Below, piece by piece: positions 9,366-22,604 of a DNA stretch of 64,000 bases. Source of the DNA: Sipunculus nudus (lineage: Eukaryota > Annelida > Sipuncula > Golfingiida > Sipunculidae); the NCBI GenBank assembly GCA_026874595.1, contig CM049322.1:47589840-47653839 (forward strand), given 5' to 3'. The translations under genes and the position numbers were made by a program. Every line of letters begins with the position of its first letter. The stretch's first letter is position 1. The notes beneath the pieces were generated by a model, which ran no database searches, had not been told where the DNA came from, and worked only from the letters and a program-made list of their open reading frames with translations.

Positions 9366-12300
9366 TTTTAGCTCAGCTGACTGTAAGTCATTTTGCCTTG
9401 AATATTGACCATGATTAGTTTTTTAGTCAGTTCCGGAAAAGTGGTTACGCCACCTATATTTTTTTTCAAATTTTTACGAACATTTTTCTATTTTTAGCGA
9501 ACCTGTGAGCTTATGCGATGGTGTGGCGTCGTCCGGCGTCCGTCGTCCGTCGGCCGTCGTCCGTCGTCCGTCGTCCGTCGTCTCTAAGTTAACCCATACT
9601 ATCTTGAAAACGGCAAGAGGTAGCATTACGAAATTTTATGCAAAAAATTAGTCATCTAAAAAACTATATCGTATTTTGCTCATTTTTTGGCTAACTGCAT
9701 TTTCTTAGATTTTATAGGGAAGAAGCTAAAAAAGCTTTAAAAATCTTCTTCTCCGAAATTGTTCAGCCAAATTTTCCAATATTTCACAGAAATGATTCCT
9801 GGAATAATCTTTCTCAAGTTTGTTCAAATGGTTTAAGTTCGGTGATTTTTGGCCTAGTTAGAGGAAGTTGAACTTAGTCATCTGTCCATAAAAGCATACT
9901 AAAATTACCATCTCAGAAACGGCTGGAGCTATCATCACCAAATTTTATGCCAATGTTGTTCACATGAGATATATCTGAAATTGAGGTATTGGTGGCGCCA
10001 CCTGCATCGGCCTTTTTTGTACAGGGGTCATCAGTGCCGGTATCATACTGACGGCTACAAAAAAACTTCTTCTCTGAAACCATATGGCCAAATAGTTTAA
10101 TATCGTACAGAAATGATCCTAGGGTAGTACTTTCTGAAGTTTGTTCAAATAGTATCAGTTCAGTGACCTTTGGCTGAGTTATGGGAAGATGAATTTAGTC
10201 ATATGCTGTAACAGCCCATTTTAGCTCAGTGGCTACAAAGATCTTCTCCTCAAAAACCACTAGGCCAAATTCTTAAATCTCATACATTAATTATCCTTAG
10301 ATGTTGATAATTCAAGTTTGTTCAAATGGTTTTGGTTCAGTGATTTTTGGCTGAGTTATGGGAAGCTTAACTTAGCCATTTTGCTGTATTTTCCCATATG
10401 AGTTATAAACCTGTAAACAAATTTTTGACTGACCCTACTGAGGCCAATTTGTTTAATATTTTACAAGAATAATACCCTGAATAATTCTTATAATAATTGT
10501 CTTTCATGGTTCCAAAGAATGAATTTTGGCTGAATTATAAAGATTGAATTGAGTCATTTTACCATATATGTTAGCTGTGTGAAGCAGATACATCTAGACT
10601 GGCACCAGTTTATCAGCATTTATTACATCATGCCTCTAGACATTTAGATTTCAGGTTATCTATGGTTAATATTGACAAGAATGTTTTTTAAAAGCTTTTA
10701 AAAAATGTAGATTTATGATTTTTAGATATTCCTCATGCCATGCAATGTTTACAATCACAGGTATACAGCTCTCTGTGGGTATATAAAGACGGCTGTACAT
10801 TATGTGGATTATAAATAATTGGTATCCATAGTCAAATTAATTCAAGATTTTGTCATCAGTGAGATGTATCTGTATTACAATTTTGCATTAATTTTTAGTT
10901 AACCTGTGAGCTAATGCGATGGTGTGACGGCGTTTGTCTTCTGTACGTTAACCCATACTATTTTGAAAATGATTGGAGCTAGCATCATGAAATTTAATGC
11001 AAAAAATTAGCCATCTGAAAATTTTCTTAAATTTTTTAGAGAAAAAGCTTAAAAAACCTTCAAAAATCTCCTCCTCCGAAACACTCAAGCCAAATTGTTC
11101 AATATTTCACAGAAATAATCTTTTATATCATCTCCCTCAATTTTGTTCCAATTGTTCAAGTTTGGTGAATTTTGGCCGAGTTACAGGAATTGAACTTAGT
11201 CATCTGTCCAAAAAAGCATACTAAAATGACAGTCTAAGAAACGGCCAGAGCTATCATCACCAAATTTTTGCCAGTGTTGGTCACTTGAGTCATATATGAA
11301 ATTCAGGTATTGGTGGCGCCACCTGAAATAACCTTTTTTTGTACGGGGGTCATTGGTCATCTGTACATTAATCCATAATTTCTCAGGAATAGCAGGAGCT
11401 ACCATTCCCAGATTTTATGCAATAATCTGTCACATATCAAATTTTGTGGGATTCAGCTTATTTTTTTGCTATCTGCATTTACTTAGATTTTATAGGGAAA
11501 AAGCTTCTTGTAGACGGTCCAGCCAAATTGTTCAATATTTTACATAAATGATCCCAGAGGCAAGCCCTCTCAAGTTTGTTCAAATGGTTTGCATATGATG
11601 AATTTTAATGGAGTTACACAAATTTGAACAGTCATTTGGCCAAGTAAGCATACTGACATAGTACTCTCAGAAATGACAGAAGCTAGCATTATCAGGTATT
11701 GTGCAAATGTTGGTCACATGACTCATATTTGAAATTGCAGATTTTGTGGTGCCACCTACATTGACCTGTTTTTATGGGCAAAAAACCTCCTAATATTAGC
11801 CTCTTTTTTAAGCTTAATGATGAAACTGTCAAGTTGAATTGTTCAATTTTTCAAAAGAATTATCCTAGGACATGGTTCTTTCAATCATATCAGAATATAC
11901 TGAGTTTGTTGATTTTTGGTTGAGTTGTGAAAAGCTTAAGTTGGTCTTATGGCCATTATTATGTCTTTTTCAAACTGAGGACTGCAGTAGTGTTCTTCTA
12001 CGAAATTATTATTTCCATTATATCTTCTGTAACATTGCACAAAAAATTATTCTTAGGTGGCCTTTGTTCAAGTTTACTAGAATGATTTTTGGCAGAACTA
12101 TTGGACCTTTAACAATGAAAGTACTGCATCTTTTATTATTCTAGATATTCTGATAAAAAGTTTATGAATATGTCGGCTTGAAAAAAAAAATTTTAGCCAA
12201 AGTCTTTCAGTATGTGTAAACAGATATACCAACAAGCCAAGATTGAATCCCTATCTTTAAATAGGTTGAGAAACTGCCAGCTGTTTCAGATTTAGGAACA

Positions 12301-13690
12301 GATCAAGAGTTCATTCAGTGCAGCCAGATATAGGTCAAGAGTTCAATCAGTGCAGCCAAGCACATGGCATGTAATCACCTCATGGGTGACATGTGAACAT
12401 CTCATGGGCACCATGTGATCACTTCATTGGTGTCAAGCCCCTCAGGGCAGGGCCCCTGCATGAGCTTATGCAATGGTGTGGCTACTATTTCAGATTTGGC
12501 AACAGGCTAGAGGTCAGTCTGGATCTATTTATAGCTTTAGCAGACTGCCAGCTGTGTCAGATTATGCAACAGGTCAAGAGTTCACTCAGTGCAGCCAGGT
12601 ACAGGTCAAAAGTTCACTCAGTCTAGCCAGGTGCAGGTCATGAGTTCACTCAGTGCAGTAGCCTGAGCAAGCAATTTGTCACAGTTCACTCGGGGCAACA
12701 GCCTTTCTCAGCCAAGCCTGGTCAGTCCCATGCATCAGACTCAAGGTAAGTTTGATGTATTGGCCTAATATTTTGACCTGTCTATGTGTCTTTGATGGCT
12801 CTCTCGCTCACAAGACAGGTGTTGCCACCTACCATGACTTTTGCACACTGTGTGTCCCTGCGTTTTTCTCAGGAGGGGTTTGATATATCAGTCTGAAATT
12901 GGGCATATATATATATCTCTGATAGCTTTATTGTATACAAGACTGTTGGTGCCAGCTACAATTTTTTAGTGTTCTGTGCACCCATGCTAGAATTTCAGCA
13001 GAGTTTGTGTAATTGTTTCCTATTCAAATTGTTTAGTACTTGCATTGTTCATATACATGAAAAGTAATGGTCCAGCATTGAAGCATTATACCTGGTGTAT
13101 TTCCCAATGCACAGGTTCGCATTAGGCCTTTAGGCCTTGTTTACTATAAAATGACAACAATCATGTCAGTGATTCCATCTAGTGTCCCAAAATCGGAAGG
13201 GTTTATCGATCACAAGTGGATGCCCTATATTAATCACCCTGTATGCACATTTAGCTGACTTGCCATTATGGGGAGGGCATAAATGAATTTGGGGTCACAA
13301 TGTCAAAGGTCAAGGTCACATTATGTATTCCTTTAAAAGGAATGTGTAGGCATTTCAAGCTAAACCTTCCATCTTCAAGATATTACTCACCTGCTGATAG
13401 GGGAAGATTCTTTTCAATTTGGGGTCATAGGGTCAAAGGTCAAGGTCACATGACTAATGTGTTCACAAATTAGTTTATGGATGATAATTCTGCTTTGGCT
13501 AGACAGATTGGCTTCAAACTTGATCTTTTAATGGCCCACCATTTAAGTAAGAAACATTTTGATTTTCAGGGTCCAGAGGTCAAAGGGGAAGGTCACAGGA
13601 CCGTCATTCTGAAAAATTTCTTCAAAATATCCTTATGGACAAATACAGCTGAGCGTCGAGACCCCTGGATCCCTTGTTTACAGTAGAACT
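9366..13690 (+). mobile_element. Large composite repeat block with ~1.4-kb diverged tandem units
   Basis: It begins ttttagctcagctgac and soon has a run of cgtccgtcgtccgtcg. The phrase aacctgtgagct-atgcgatgg recurs at about 9499, 10901 and (degraded) 12464, so the major unit is about 1.4 kb. Inside, sentences such as gttcaaatggttt-g-ttc-gtgattttggc and attttatgccaatgttg-tcac recur every few hundred bases. The right part has ggtcaaaggtcaaggtcaca twice, and the end reads gagcgtcgagacccctggatcc. I see no transposase or reverse transcriptase. The class is unknown; the look is that of an abundant non-autonomous molluscan repeat. Confidence 0.7.
12290..12720 (+). repeat. Short tandem repeat, about 31-bp units
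   Basis: Copies of caggtcaagagttcactcag followed by tgcagccagg appear at about 12300-12360 and 12545-12720, with substitutions. Confidence 0.7.
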
Positions 13691-14213
13691 AGATGTTTAA
13701 CGCTGTCCACAAAAAGTGTCTGATGACACTGGTATTTTTTATGTGCATTGTCAGGAAATATTACCAGTTAGGGAGTAAAGAATTTGAGAATCCTCATCAT
13801 ACAGGATGAATGATTCTATATTAAACTTAATAAAAGAAACAGACCGTAGATTCCGTCTCTTTTTAAATTAATTTACTTTTATTTGTTAATGAAAGTTGGG
13901 AATGTGCATAATTATTTCTCAGAGAAGTAATCAACAAGGCTCTAATATAACACCAAGTGTTTGACTGAAATGGTTTAATAAGCAGTGAGTACTGAGCAAA
14001 GTGTTCTACATAGATTCCGTCCCCTGTGGTTATCAGAAATGACCATTTTGACAATAGTATATCCTGAAAAAATTCTGAACTGAAAAAGATGAAATTACAG
14101 AGAATTTAAAAATGTATAGTGTTTTTAGGCAATGTTGGTGATAAGAGCAAATATTTGAGTGTTTTCTTAAAAAGGGCCAAAATATCAGATCAATAGCGTT
14201 TTTCACTTTAGCT

Positions 14214-14402
14214 TGATGTTTCAATAGGATTTTTTTCTAGATATGTTATTAGGTCTAAAAATGCAAGATCCCTATTCTACTGAAATATTTGAAAGTGTCA
14301 AAGTTTATGATGTTTCAATAGGAATTTATTTCTAGATATTTTACTAAGGTCTGAAAATGCAAAATCCCTATTCCACTGAAATATTTGAAAGTTTCAAAGT
14401 TT
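14214..14402 (+). repeat. Two-copy tandem duplication, 94-bp period
   Basis: The phrase tgatgtttcaatagga begins both halves (14214 and 14308). The rest matches closely, including ccctattc-actgaaatattt and gaaagt-tcaaagttta. Confidence 0.9.
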
Positions 14403-14764
14403 ACTGTGCTACATGACAACATTTGTTTGTCACATTACTATTAACCTGTTAGTTTTCTTATATTTGGCACTCCTGTTTCAATATATAGAGAATATATTGA
14501 CACACCTTGACTCGGAAACCCTTCAACGCGCACGTGCAGAAATGTAGGCCTAACCTCTGCTTCTGCAGCTAATTAAGCGATGCTTGTCAAACAAGAGCAT
14601 AAATGGTGTTTAAAGATCATCAACGTGACATTGATAAAGTAGTCGCATTTACGAAGTGGTTATCTAAGCAAGGTCGGATATGAAGAGCAAAAAAGAATCG
14701 GGACCATGAACAATTGCTCGTTTTTCTTGAGTTGGTCGCTAAACCGAGATGGCCGTTAGATGTG

Positions 14765-15095
14765 GCTTTACTGTATAAATATATATACAGGAACTACCCG
14801 TGTCCATGGAGACGGTGTTCCAGTTTTGATTGTGAGCTCACATGTATACTCTTGTGTTAATTTATTATTCTTAGCATAATATTGAGATTATTGGCCGTTT
14901 ACCTCAATATGAATGCAACCTGATGCAAGAACATTGCGATACATTCCACGACATGTCTTGACATCACGACTCGAGTAGGCTTACCAGCCCAACTATCCGA
15001 TTACCTACTGACTTGGGTTGTCAAGGCTAGGCAGCTAAACGCTAACCCGTTGCCATAACGGTGTCTTATGTTACGACTTGATCAATACTGGCAGA
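14765..15095 (+). repeat. Diverged copy of the 1148-1500 block
   Basis: Same order of short matches as at 1148-1500 (cagttttgattgtgag, acatgtat, gagattattgg, atcacgactc, tcaatactgg). No dehydrogenase-like exon follows this copy. Confidence 0.55.
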
Positions 15096-16422
15096 GAAAG
15101 CAAAACCATTTGCCAATGCTATAAAACTGCTTCCTTCTTCCAGCCTTACTTTATTATAGTGATACGGAATCATGGTGCAATGTCTCCTAAAATCCCGCGT
15201 GACAAGATGATAAAAAGGAACTCCCTCGGGAAGACACAAAAAGCTCCTGAAGACAGGTCTAACTCGAGCGTCCATTATAGATTACAGAAACCATGGAGTC
15301 AGCTAGCGGGCTACATACTAAATATTGCAAGACTGTTTGATGCGACTTCATTCTAACGAACAGAACAAGTGAACCTACATTATAACTGACGGTGGTGGCC
15401 ATTGACCATTGTCACGGAAGTCCTCTATGGCCACGCCTCGGAATTGCACGTTAAAGTATCAGTAAAGAAGCCAAGTGTGTTCAATAAGGGGGGGGGTGGC
15501 GTTTTCCATTTCCACCTTAATCCTGGGAAATTGGAAATAGCCTCCCCATATAACAGTTTTTCTCGAAGGGGCCGTCTCAGCGCCATCTAACAGGGACTGG
15601 TATATCCAGCTCGGTCATTTGAACATTCGACCGGTTTCACACCCGGCCAAAATCGCGCTGACCTATCCTAGCGCTATAGTGAATAATATGCAAGTCATAT
15701 TAAAATTAAAGCGTTCCAGTCCCCTGTCATTAAAATGATGCATAGAGTGGCTCTGAGAAAAAAACAACTCCAAACAACAATTAATTTTTTTACATGCTAT
15801 TTTAAGCTCGATAAAGATTTCATTTGCAGTGTGATATTGATTTGCCCTGAGCTATATAGGCGGCTTCTATCAGCAGTGAAGGCCTGATAGCGAACGTTAA
15901 TGGTTCCGCTCGACGGGAGAAGTAAATGAAATGCTGTGTTTGTCTCATGATGTGGAAAGATTAATCACGGGAGGGGAGTCGTCCATGTGACAGGAAGTAC
16001 TACCGTAAATCAACAAAAGTAATCAACCAATCACCGTTCGACACGCGATGCATTTTGGTCAATATGCTTTTTCTATTGAATTAGTATTATGTTGATCTGA
16101 TAATTAAAAGAATTAATTATTATTAATTTTTCTCGATTTAAAGCTGCCTTGGGCAGTGCGATAGAAATAACTAAAAGCTTTATATATTTATTTCTTTATT
16201 TATAAATCATATGTATGCAGGGTAGCCCGTTTTGACAAGATCGTCTGATTTGTCAGAGGGCCTTGTTGGACAATAAAGTATTAACTGCAGTATACTTTAA
16301 GAGGAATGATGTGAATTTCATTAAACATTATTTTCACAGTTCCTTTTTTTAATCGCTGTGAATTAACACCATAATTTAAAAAAATGTAAAAGGATAAATA
16401 AATATTTTAAATAAGATAAAAT

Positions 16423-18408
16423 CAAATACCGCATTCGACGTAATAAGCGCCCCTCCCGTAATAAGCGCCCCCACGCCGGATATGGGAGATCGCTTTATGA
16501 AACTAAAGGATGAGCCATCCTAACCTCACTTTTCTCCCTAGCCGATATAACACAGGACAACGTAATGCTTTCATTTCTCCCCGCCAAGCTTAAAAGTTAC
16601 CACCAGTTTTTATTCAATCTCCGTTAAGCTTTATCATCTAATATAATAATAATATTAGTTACACATAACAGAATCAGTGGTCAAGTGTATCATAGATAAC
16701 ACTGAATGACGGTGTCTGTGAAGGCAGACCCTTCAGGTGGCTATGCTGATCGGGTGACCTGAATTCAGGTACGTATGTGGATGTATTATGCAATGAAATA
16801 TATATTACTTACAGTATTTGCTCGTGTACAGGACGATAAATTTTATCCTAAAATATTGGCAAAGAAGGGCGGCCGTCTTATACACTGGAACAAGTTTCTC
16901 AGCGTCCTCAGGGCGCCAAGGATAATTTACGGTAATTTGAATTATTACGTCGGCCGAACTTGATGCCGTGAATATCAGTGATCATGTCCGTATGGTGGTA
17001 ATATACACTCAACAAAGAACATTACAATGCTTTGTTTTTGTTTGAATTTATCGTTTATACATCAGATTTCCATGTGCACATAGTTAAATAATTGGTAAGA
17101 AAACGTTTGCCCTTGCCGCATTGGCACAGGGATTTTAACTGAATCAATATATGAAAGCCCTTCTGACAGTAGAGCCAGTGAATTTACGCGACCGCGGACG
17201 GAATTGCGGAATTGACGGACCAATCCAATCCTGATAATATATAAGTTTTAATGTATTTTTTGCAAAAAAATATCTTGGCAATTCTCTTGAAACATGTACA
17301 CAGTGATATAATTGTCGATGCCGCTGACAGCGTGCAGGGCTTACCCATGTACTCAAGATCCCAGTGCCCTGGGTTAATCTGTGTGTATACAGCGCTGGCG
17401 CAAGGGATGCTTGGAACTTGCCTAACCAAGTGCCATCCAGTAGCACGTAATATGCATGTTAAAACAAGGATGATTTTTTCATATGGTGCCGTATTTGCCG
17501 TATTAGCTGTCAGCTGGCTTGCACACTGACATACACGGAGACTCGCTCATGGCACTTCAATTACAAGACAACCATTAGCGCATTATAATTATAAATATGA
17601 AGCGGCCTTTCCTAAGGTGACAATGTTTGTCAAGCTTGTATTATTGGACCACGTCGAGAAATGAATGTATTATAACGGGCCAACAAAGTTCAAGAAAGGG
17701 ACCGTGTTTCCGCGGGATATAAATATGACAAATTTCCTACCAATTTTAAAACAAAACCCCGGATTTGGTTCGCACTGAAGTAAATATAATACGCTGGAGT
17801 CTGAGGGCCAGTATTTCAATTTTTTTTTAAAACTTTTGCATGTAATATCAGGCACAATGAAAGACAAAAAAGACAATTATTGTCGATGCCATTCCATGTC
17901 ATTAATCGGCTCAGCTGTCAAAGGTATTTGGGCCAGGTGACTGACATAATCGGGGTATCGATGTCCCGTATTATTTTTCTTCATCATACAATTAAATACT
18001 GTTTTACATATTTTTATATGAACATTTTATATATTCTGCTACCTTATTAGGCGTTGACTTTTATAAAAGCGTTCATTTATTACCATCCTTTTTTTTCCTC
18101 TTAACCTGCAAAGGAAATCTCGAACTGTAGTCATTCAGACAATTGTCTCATGCAACACAAAATCTGCAAATCGGTATCACCTGGATTACACAACCATTGT
18201 TAAATGATCATTGTTTTTTTTCTGAATTGTCCTGAATGTGCTGTGAAGTCAAACACGTGTACACAAGCCGCAGTGTTAAATTGGAGGATCGTAATGCACT
18301 TTTGAAGTTGGCATATGTTGGAGGGGCGCTTATTAGGGTATAAAACAAATTTGGAAAAATTTAATTTTGAGAGCGCCCGGGGCGCTTATTACGTCGATAC
18401 GGTATTTG
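16423..18408. mobile_element. DNA-transposon-like element, ~2.0 kb, with ~30-bp terminal inverted repeats
   Basis: The left end (16423-16453) begins caaataccgcattcgacgt and continues into aataagcgcccc. The right end (18379-18408) is its reverse complement apart from one substitution and one inserted base. A second inner copy of taataagcgcccc is present at each end in inverted orientation (16459-16472 and near 18326-18340). No long transposase frame is visible, so it is probably non-autonomous. I could not fix a target-site duplication. Confidence 0.75.
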
Positions 18409-18969
18409 CAATTTACGACCGTTTGAAGATTATTCGTATGTGTGGTAATAAAGTAGCATGGCTAGCTAAAAGATTGCGAACCTTATCATACGGCATTGTG
18501 GCTAGCGCCTAAAAGTAATATATTACGCAGCCCTATAAAAAAACTCTTCTTAAAATCCATGGTCGTTTTCTTTAAATGGCGTGTCAGGGGACATTTATTG
18601 ATTCAGACTCCTGTTGTGCATGAAGAAGTTCCTGTACCTGGTGTAGCGCTGTAAAGATTAACCAGTAAGATTTTAAATTACCTGTCAGAAAATTGTTTTT
18701 TTAATTCTATTTTATTAATATTCAAATAAATCCTTTCTTCTTGATTTCCCAATTTAGTTTAAATCTTTGTATATCTTATGTTTGCACGTAACGTGTCATG
18801 CGCTTGGTTAAGTGTATGAGTCAATATGAATATAGTTAAAATTAATAATTAACATTTTGCGGGGGGTTGGTTAACTGACATCGGAATGAAATAAAATACG
18901 ATGATTTTTTTCTTTCTTTTTTGTTCTTCAGTGTGGTTCAGAAAACAATACAAAGATTTAATTTAAAAA

Positions 18970-18989
18970 TATATATATATATATATATA
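18970..18989. repeat. Short (AT)n microsatellite
   Basis: Ten AT units next to the probable 3' end of the minus-strand cysteine-rich gene. Confidence 0.9.
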
Positions 18990-18999
18990 GTTTTTATAT

Positions 19000-19005
19000 T
19001 TTATT
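19000..19005 (-). terminator. Poly(A) signal AATAAA (minus strand) of the cysteine-rich gene
   Basis: TTTATT on the plus strand reads AATAAA on the coding strand, 369 nt after the stop at 19374. The intervening 19006-19373 would be 3' UTR. Confidence 0.45.
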
Positions 19006-19373
19006 TACAAACATGTGTTAGTACAAAGATATATACATACCAAGGTGTCCAGTTTATATACATCAGGATATTTTATAATACATGCATTTTGTAACAGCAT
19101 AGATCTAAATATCAATTAAAAACATGACGGACTCCCTCTAAACAGCAACCATGCCAAATAAAAACATATACAGAAATTCTCGGGAAATAAACTCAAGTAA
19201 TAAATATTTACATAAAGTGTCTACTACATAGATATAAAAATGTGAAACAAAATGACAATTTTCCCTTGCTAACATAGCAATCTTGTAACTATTATCTGTT
19301 GATTTAAATTCGTCTGACACGACGATATTACACGAAAAATTGTGAGATTATGGATCAAACATGTCCGTTAAAC

Positions 19374-19525
19374 TTAAAACTTCATCTGAACAAACAGGGC
19401 CAACAGAGTCGTCACCATGACGACTCCGAAGCTGACGTCAACGCGGTTTCCGGTACTAAAGTCGGTCACCTCAGGGTGTTCAGCCCACGGATCACCATCA
19501 ATGTATCTTTGTGGACAATCATCAA
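19374..19525 (-). CDS. Cysteine-rich gene exon 13: C-terminus and GPI-type signal
   Basis: Acceptor tttatttctttcag, phase 1 in. Encodes DDCPQRYIDGDPWAEHPEVT, then DFSTGNRVD and a 20-residue hydrophobic tail ending at TAA (19374-19376). A plausible omega site is in the S-T-G-N region. Confidence 0.8.
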
Positions 19526-22500
19526 CTGAAAGAAATAAATACATCAATAATAAATTAAAGTGCTGTGATTGCTCGTCAGCGGCATCTAGTGTTGATGTTT
19601 AAAACTATTTTCCTTTTAACCATTTATTATTTCTATTCTCAATGAATACTTACGCTGGAATAGTATATTTGCTCTGTCACCATAATGATAATACCAGTTT
19701 TCACAATGAACACAAGAAGTTGGTGTCTGTCTATGAAGCCACATATTTTTCATGCATAAGAAAAAAAATCAAACTATTATAAAATTTTAAGCATTTATAC
19801 TTCCTCCAAGGTTTAAAATTTGATATGGTTTGCAAAGAAAAAATAAAGTTTACAATATTATAATGTATGACTTAATTATTCTTTTACTAAGCATAAAAAG
19901 AAACAAAAGAAATTTGAATAAATAATTATATTATTTTGTATGTATGAATAGCATCACTGATAATTAGTTGACAGTCCAAGATTCTTTATTAAATTCCGGT
20001 ATAAATTTAGCTACTTCTGCCTATAAACATAAAGTAAAAAATTATGCCATTAATAAAAAGTAAGTAAGATCATCGTTAGCCTACAGAAACCCGGCATTAC
20101 AATTTAAGAATGTGTTTTATGTTAACCACACCACCGCCTGTTTGGTGCCATGAATGAAAATCGCCCTGGATAGGGGCGCCATCTTTCGGTAAAAAAATGA
20201 AAGATGGGTTTTATCTTTCTTACCTCTGACGCTGTATTCCTAATAAAGGTCAGACGCATAGGTAATAGGTGTCGTGCATAAACAATTGGTAGTTGTGTTT
20301 GTATGTTTGTTTGTGTATTGTATTACATTCCTCTGATCGAGGTAACAAATTCCGGTTGTGAGCATGGCTTTACTGTGATATAGTGTATAAAGAAGTCCAT
20401 GCATCACAGCCTGTAAACTTAACACACACAGACACACGTGGAGTTCAAAACATACTTGTCGTCACACTTTAATGACAAACATTACAAAACTGAATAAATG
20501 TTCCTCACACAGTCGTTCAGCCTCAGTCAGGGAAAGGGCGAGGGTGGCGCCCTCGTTCGGATGCCAGCTACCTGATCCCATGCTTGGTCCGCACACGGCG
20601 TTCACGGAGCGGGAAATCTTGATGAATCTCCAGTCTGTCCTCTCGTAGTTCTGAAACATTCAATCAGCAACATATAAGGGCTGATCTAGAGAATGGTTAT
20701 TTAGTGCAAGCTTTGTTTTTTTTTTTGTTTTTTTTAAGACTGAGTGTACAAATAGTTATTATAACTTATGCACGGTATTCTCCATGGCGCAGACGGTGGC
20801 GTTCAGAAGTCTTTGGAGCTAAGGAAACCGGTGGACTATGAGAAAACGGCCGATTTTGAACAGCCCTTAAATTCATTCCCTTAATTAAAAGAAATCACAT
20901 TCATGCAGCCTTTTCCCTGATTGATTTTAGGCGACACCTGTTCTAGGATTTTTTTTACCATTTTTATCTGATATTTATTAATGGAAATTGGTCCACTTTT
21001 GTCCTCAGTGTTCTCTGAAACTGCGTTGCGTATGACTCTGTGCCATATCTCATTTTAACTGTTATTGTTTTTGTAGTGATCTTGTCGATTTGAAAATAAA
21101 TAATATTTAAAGTAAACATCATTTTGAGTGATATTTTTTTTTTAATTGCATGAAGGTAACTACCGAAAACAGCCGAACTCCCTTCGGCAAAGACCGGAAA
21201 GCTTGCGTCGTCGCCTCCAGCGCAGGATTAGGGAGTAACGTGCATATGAATAACCCCTGCTGTCAGTGACGGATTTATGCATGTTTGGCCTGATTTTTAA
21301 CCCGGCCACTGACCCACGTACAATGAGAAAAACATGTGACTCTCGATCCCTTGACACTTATTTCTTATGTCAGCATGCGATGACGGTTAATCCGATAATT
21401 CATCCTAGTAATCCTTTTAGTTAATATCAGAAGCGTTTCAACTAGTCTCCGGTTACAATCAACAAAACAATTTGCCAAAATAAAAAATAATAAAATATAA
21501 TTCTTTTTAGGCCTGAAATACATTATTTGTGAACATATTCACTTGATTAATTCTATCCAGTGTCAGATTCCATGTCAATGTTGTAATTGTAAGATATCAT
21601 GGGACCGGACACGTACCCAACACCGGAAACTGGAGACCGGATCTTCCGGTTCGTGTGTTATGAAGTAGGAGTTGTTGTCCTCGTCCCAATGACCGACGCA
21701 ATCCAGCTCGTGGTCTGCCTCATCTGATGACGTCATTAAAAATAGTCGTTAATACACAATGACATGCAAAAAAAAATGAAAGAGTGGCACGTGTGTTGTC
21801 GAGAAAATGGTACCAGGAGCGTACCGAACTTCTATTAAACATTCTTAACAAAAACTACTCAATCTTTTTTTGTATATACCTTTATTTCTCACCAACTGTT
21901 AATTATAATTTAGCTTAAAGGCAAAGTAAAAAAGACCAAATACAATCCAGCATAGCTTAACAATAATCATCAACAAGGAGGTCTCATAATGTGCCAGATA
22001 TATAATTTATACATGTTTTAGTTCAGGATTCGTCATGTTTTAATGAATTGGCCCTGGTAAATGATGTACGTCCCTGACGCGTGATGTGATTTTGACCTGT
22101 TTCTCATTTGAATGGAGTCAATCAATTTAACTTTATATCTTGACTTAAAACCTGAATGTTAAATAATTTTATAGAAAATGCCTACCCGGAGTACCACAAA
22201 AACAAAACTTGTGAGAATTCATAAGATAAGTTCCAGCTGCATTACATGAATAAATACACTACGCTATATTACGTACCGTACTCCCCCACAGGGCGTCCTA
22301 TATGATCCACAGTCTCACAGTATTCGGCGTCTATATATAACTTGCTGTCATGCTCGTCACATGACTTGAACTCGGCCACGTATTGGCGGCAGTCGATCAT
22401 GTGACGCGGACGCTCCGTGTAGCCTCGGATACGGGTCCTGAAGAGCTCTGTTGGCAGCCCCTTCTGTGTGAAGTAGTAGCGCCCCCTGACGGGGCACGGA

Positions 22501-22538
22501 ATTGGCGCAGGCGGATTCACTGGAAAACAACCGTGGAG

Positions 22539-22604
<66 letters not shown>

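Larger units (their letters stand above)
13691..16422. other. Intergenic stretch, no gene seen
   Basis: No convincing coding exon. It contains a 94-bp tandem duplication (14214-14402), the copy of the 1148-1500 block (14765-15095) and a poly-G run at about 15489-15496. The 92-codon frame at 15078-15356 has no recognisable motif. Confidence 0.5.

Noticed and set aside
15078-15356. 92-codon plus-strand frame
   Set aside because: No motif, no convincing splice sites, and base composition like the surrounding non-coding DNA.
17144-17529. Overlapping frames of 81-100 codons inside the TIR element
   Set aside because: No transposase motif and open frames on both strands at once; taken as chance.
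20462-20508. Coding extension of exon 12 to the TGA
   Set aside because: The donor at 20508 is strong and gives a frame-true join to exon 13; kept only as a possible isoform.
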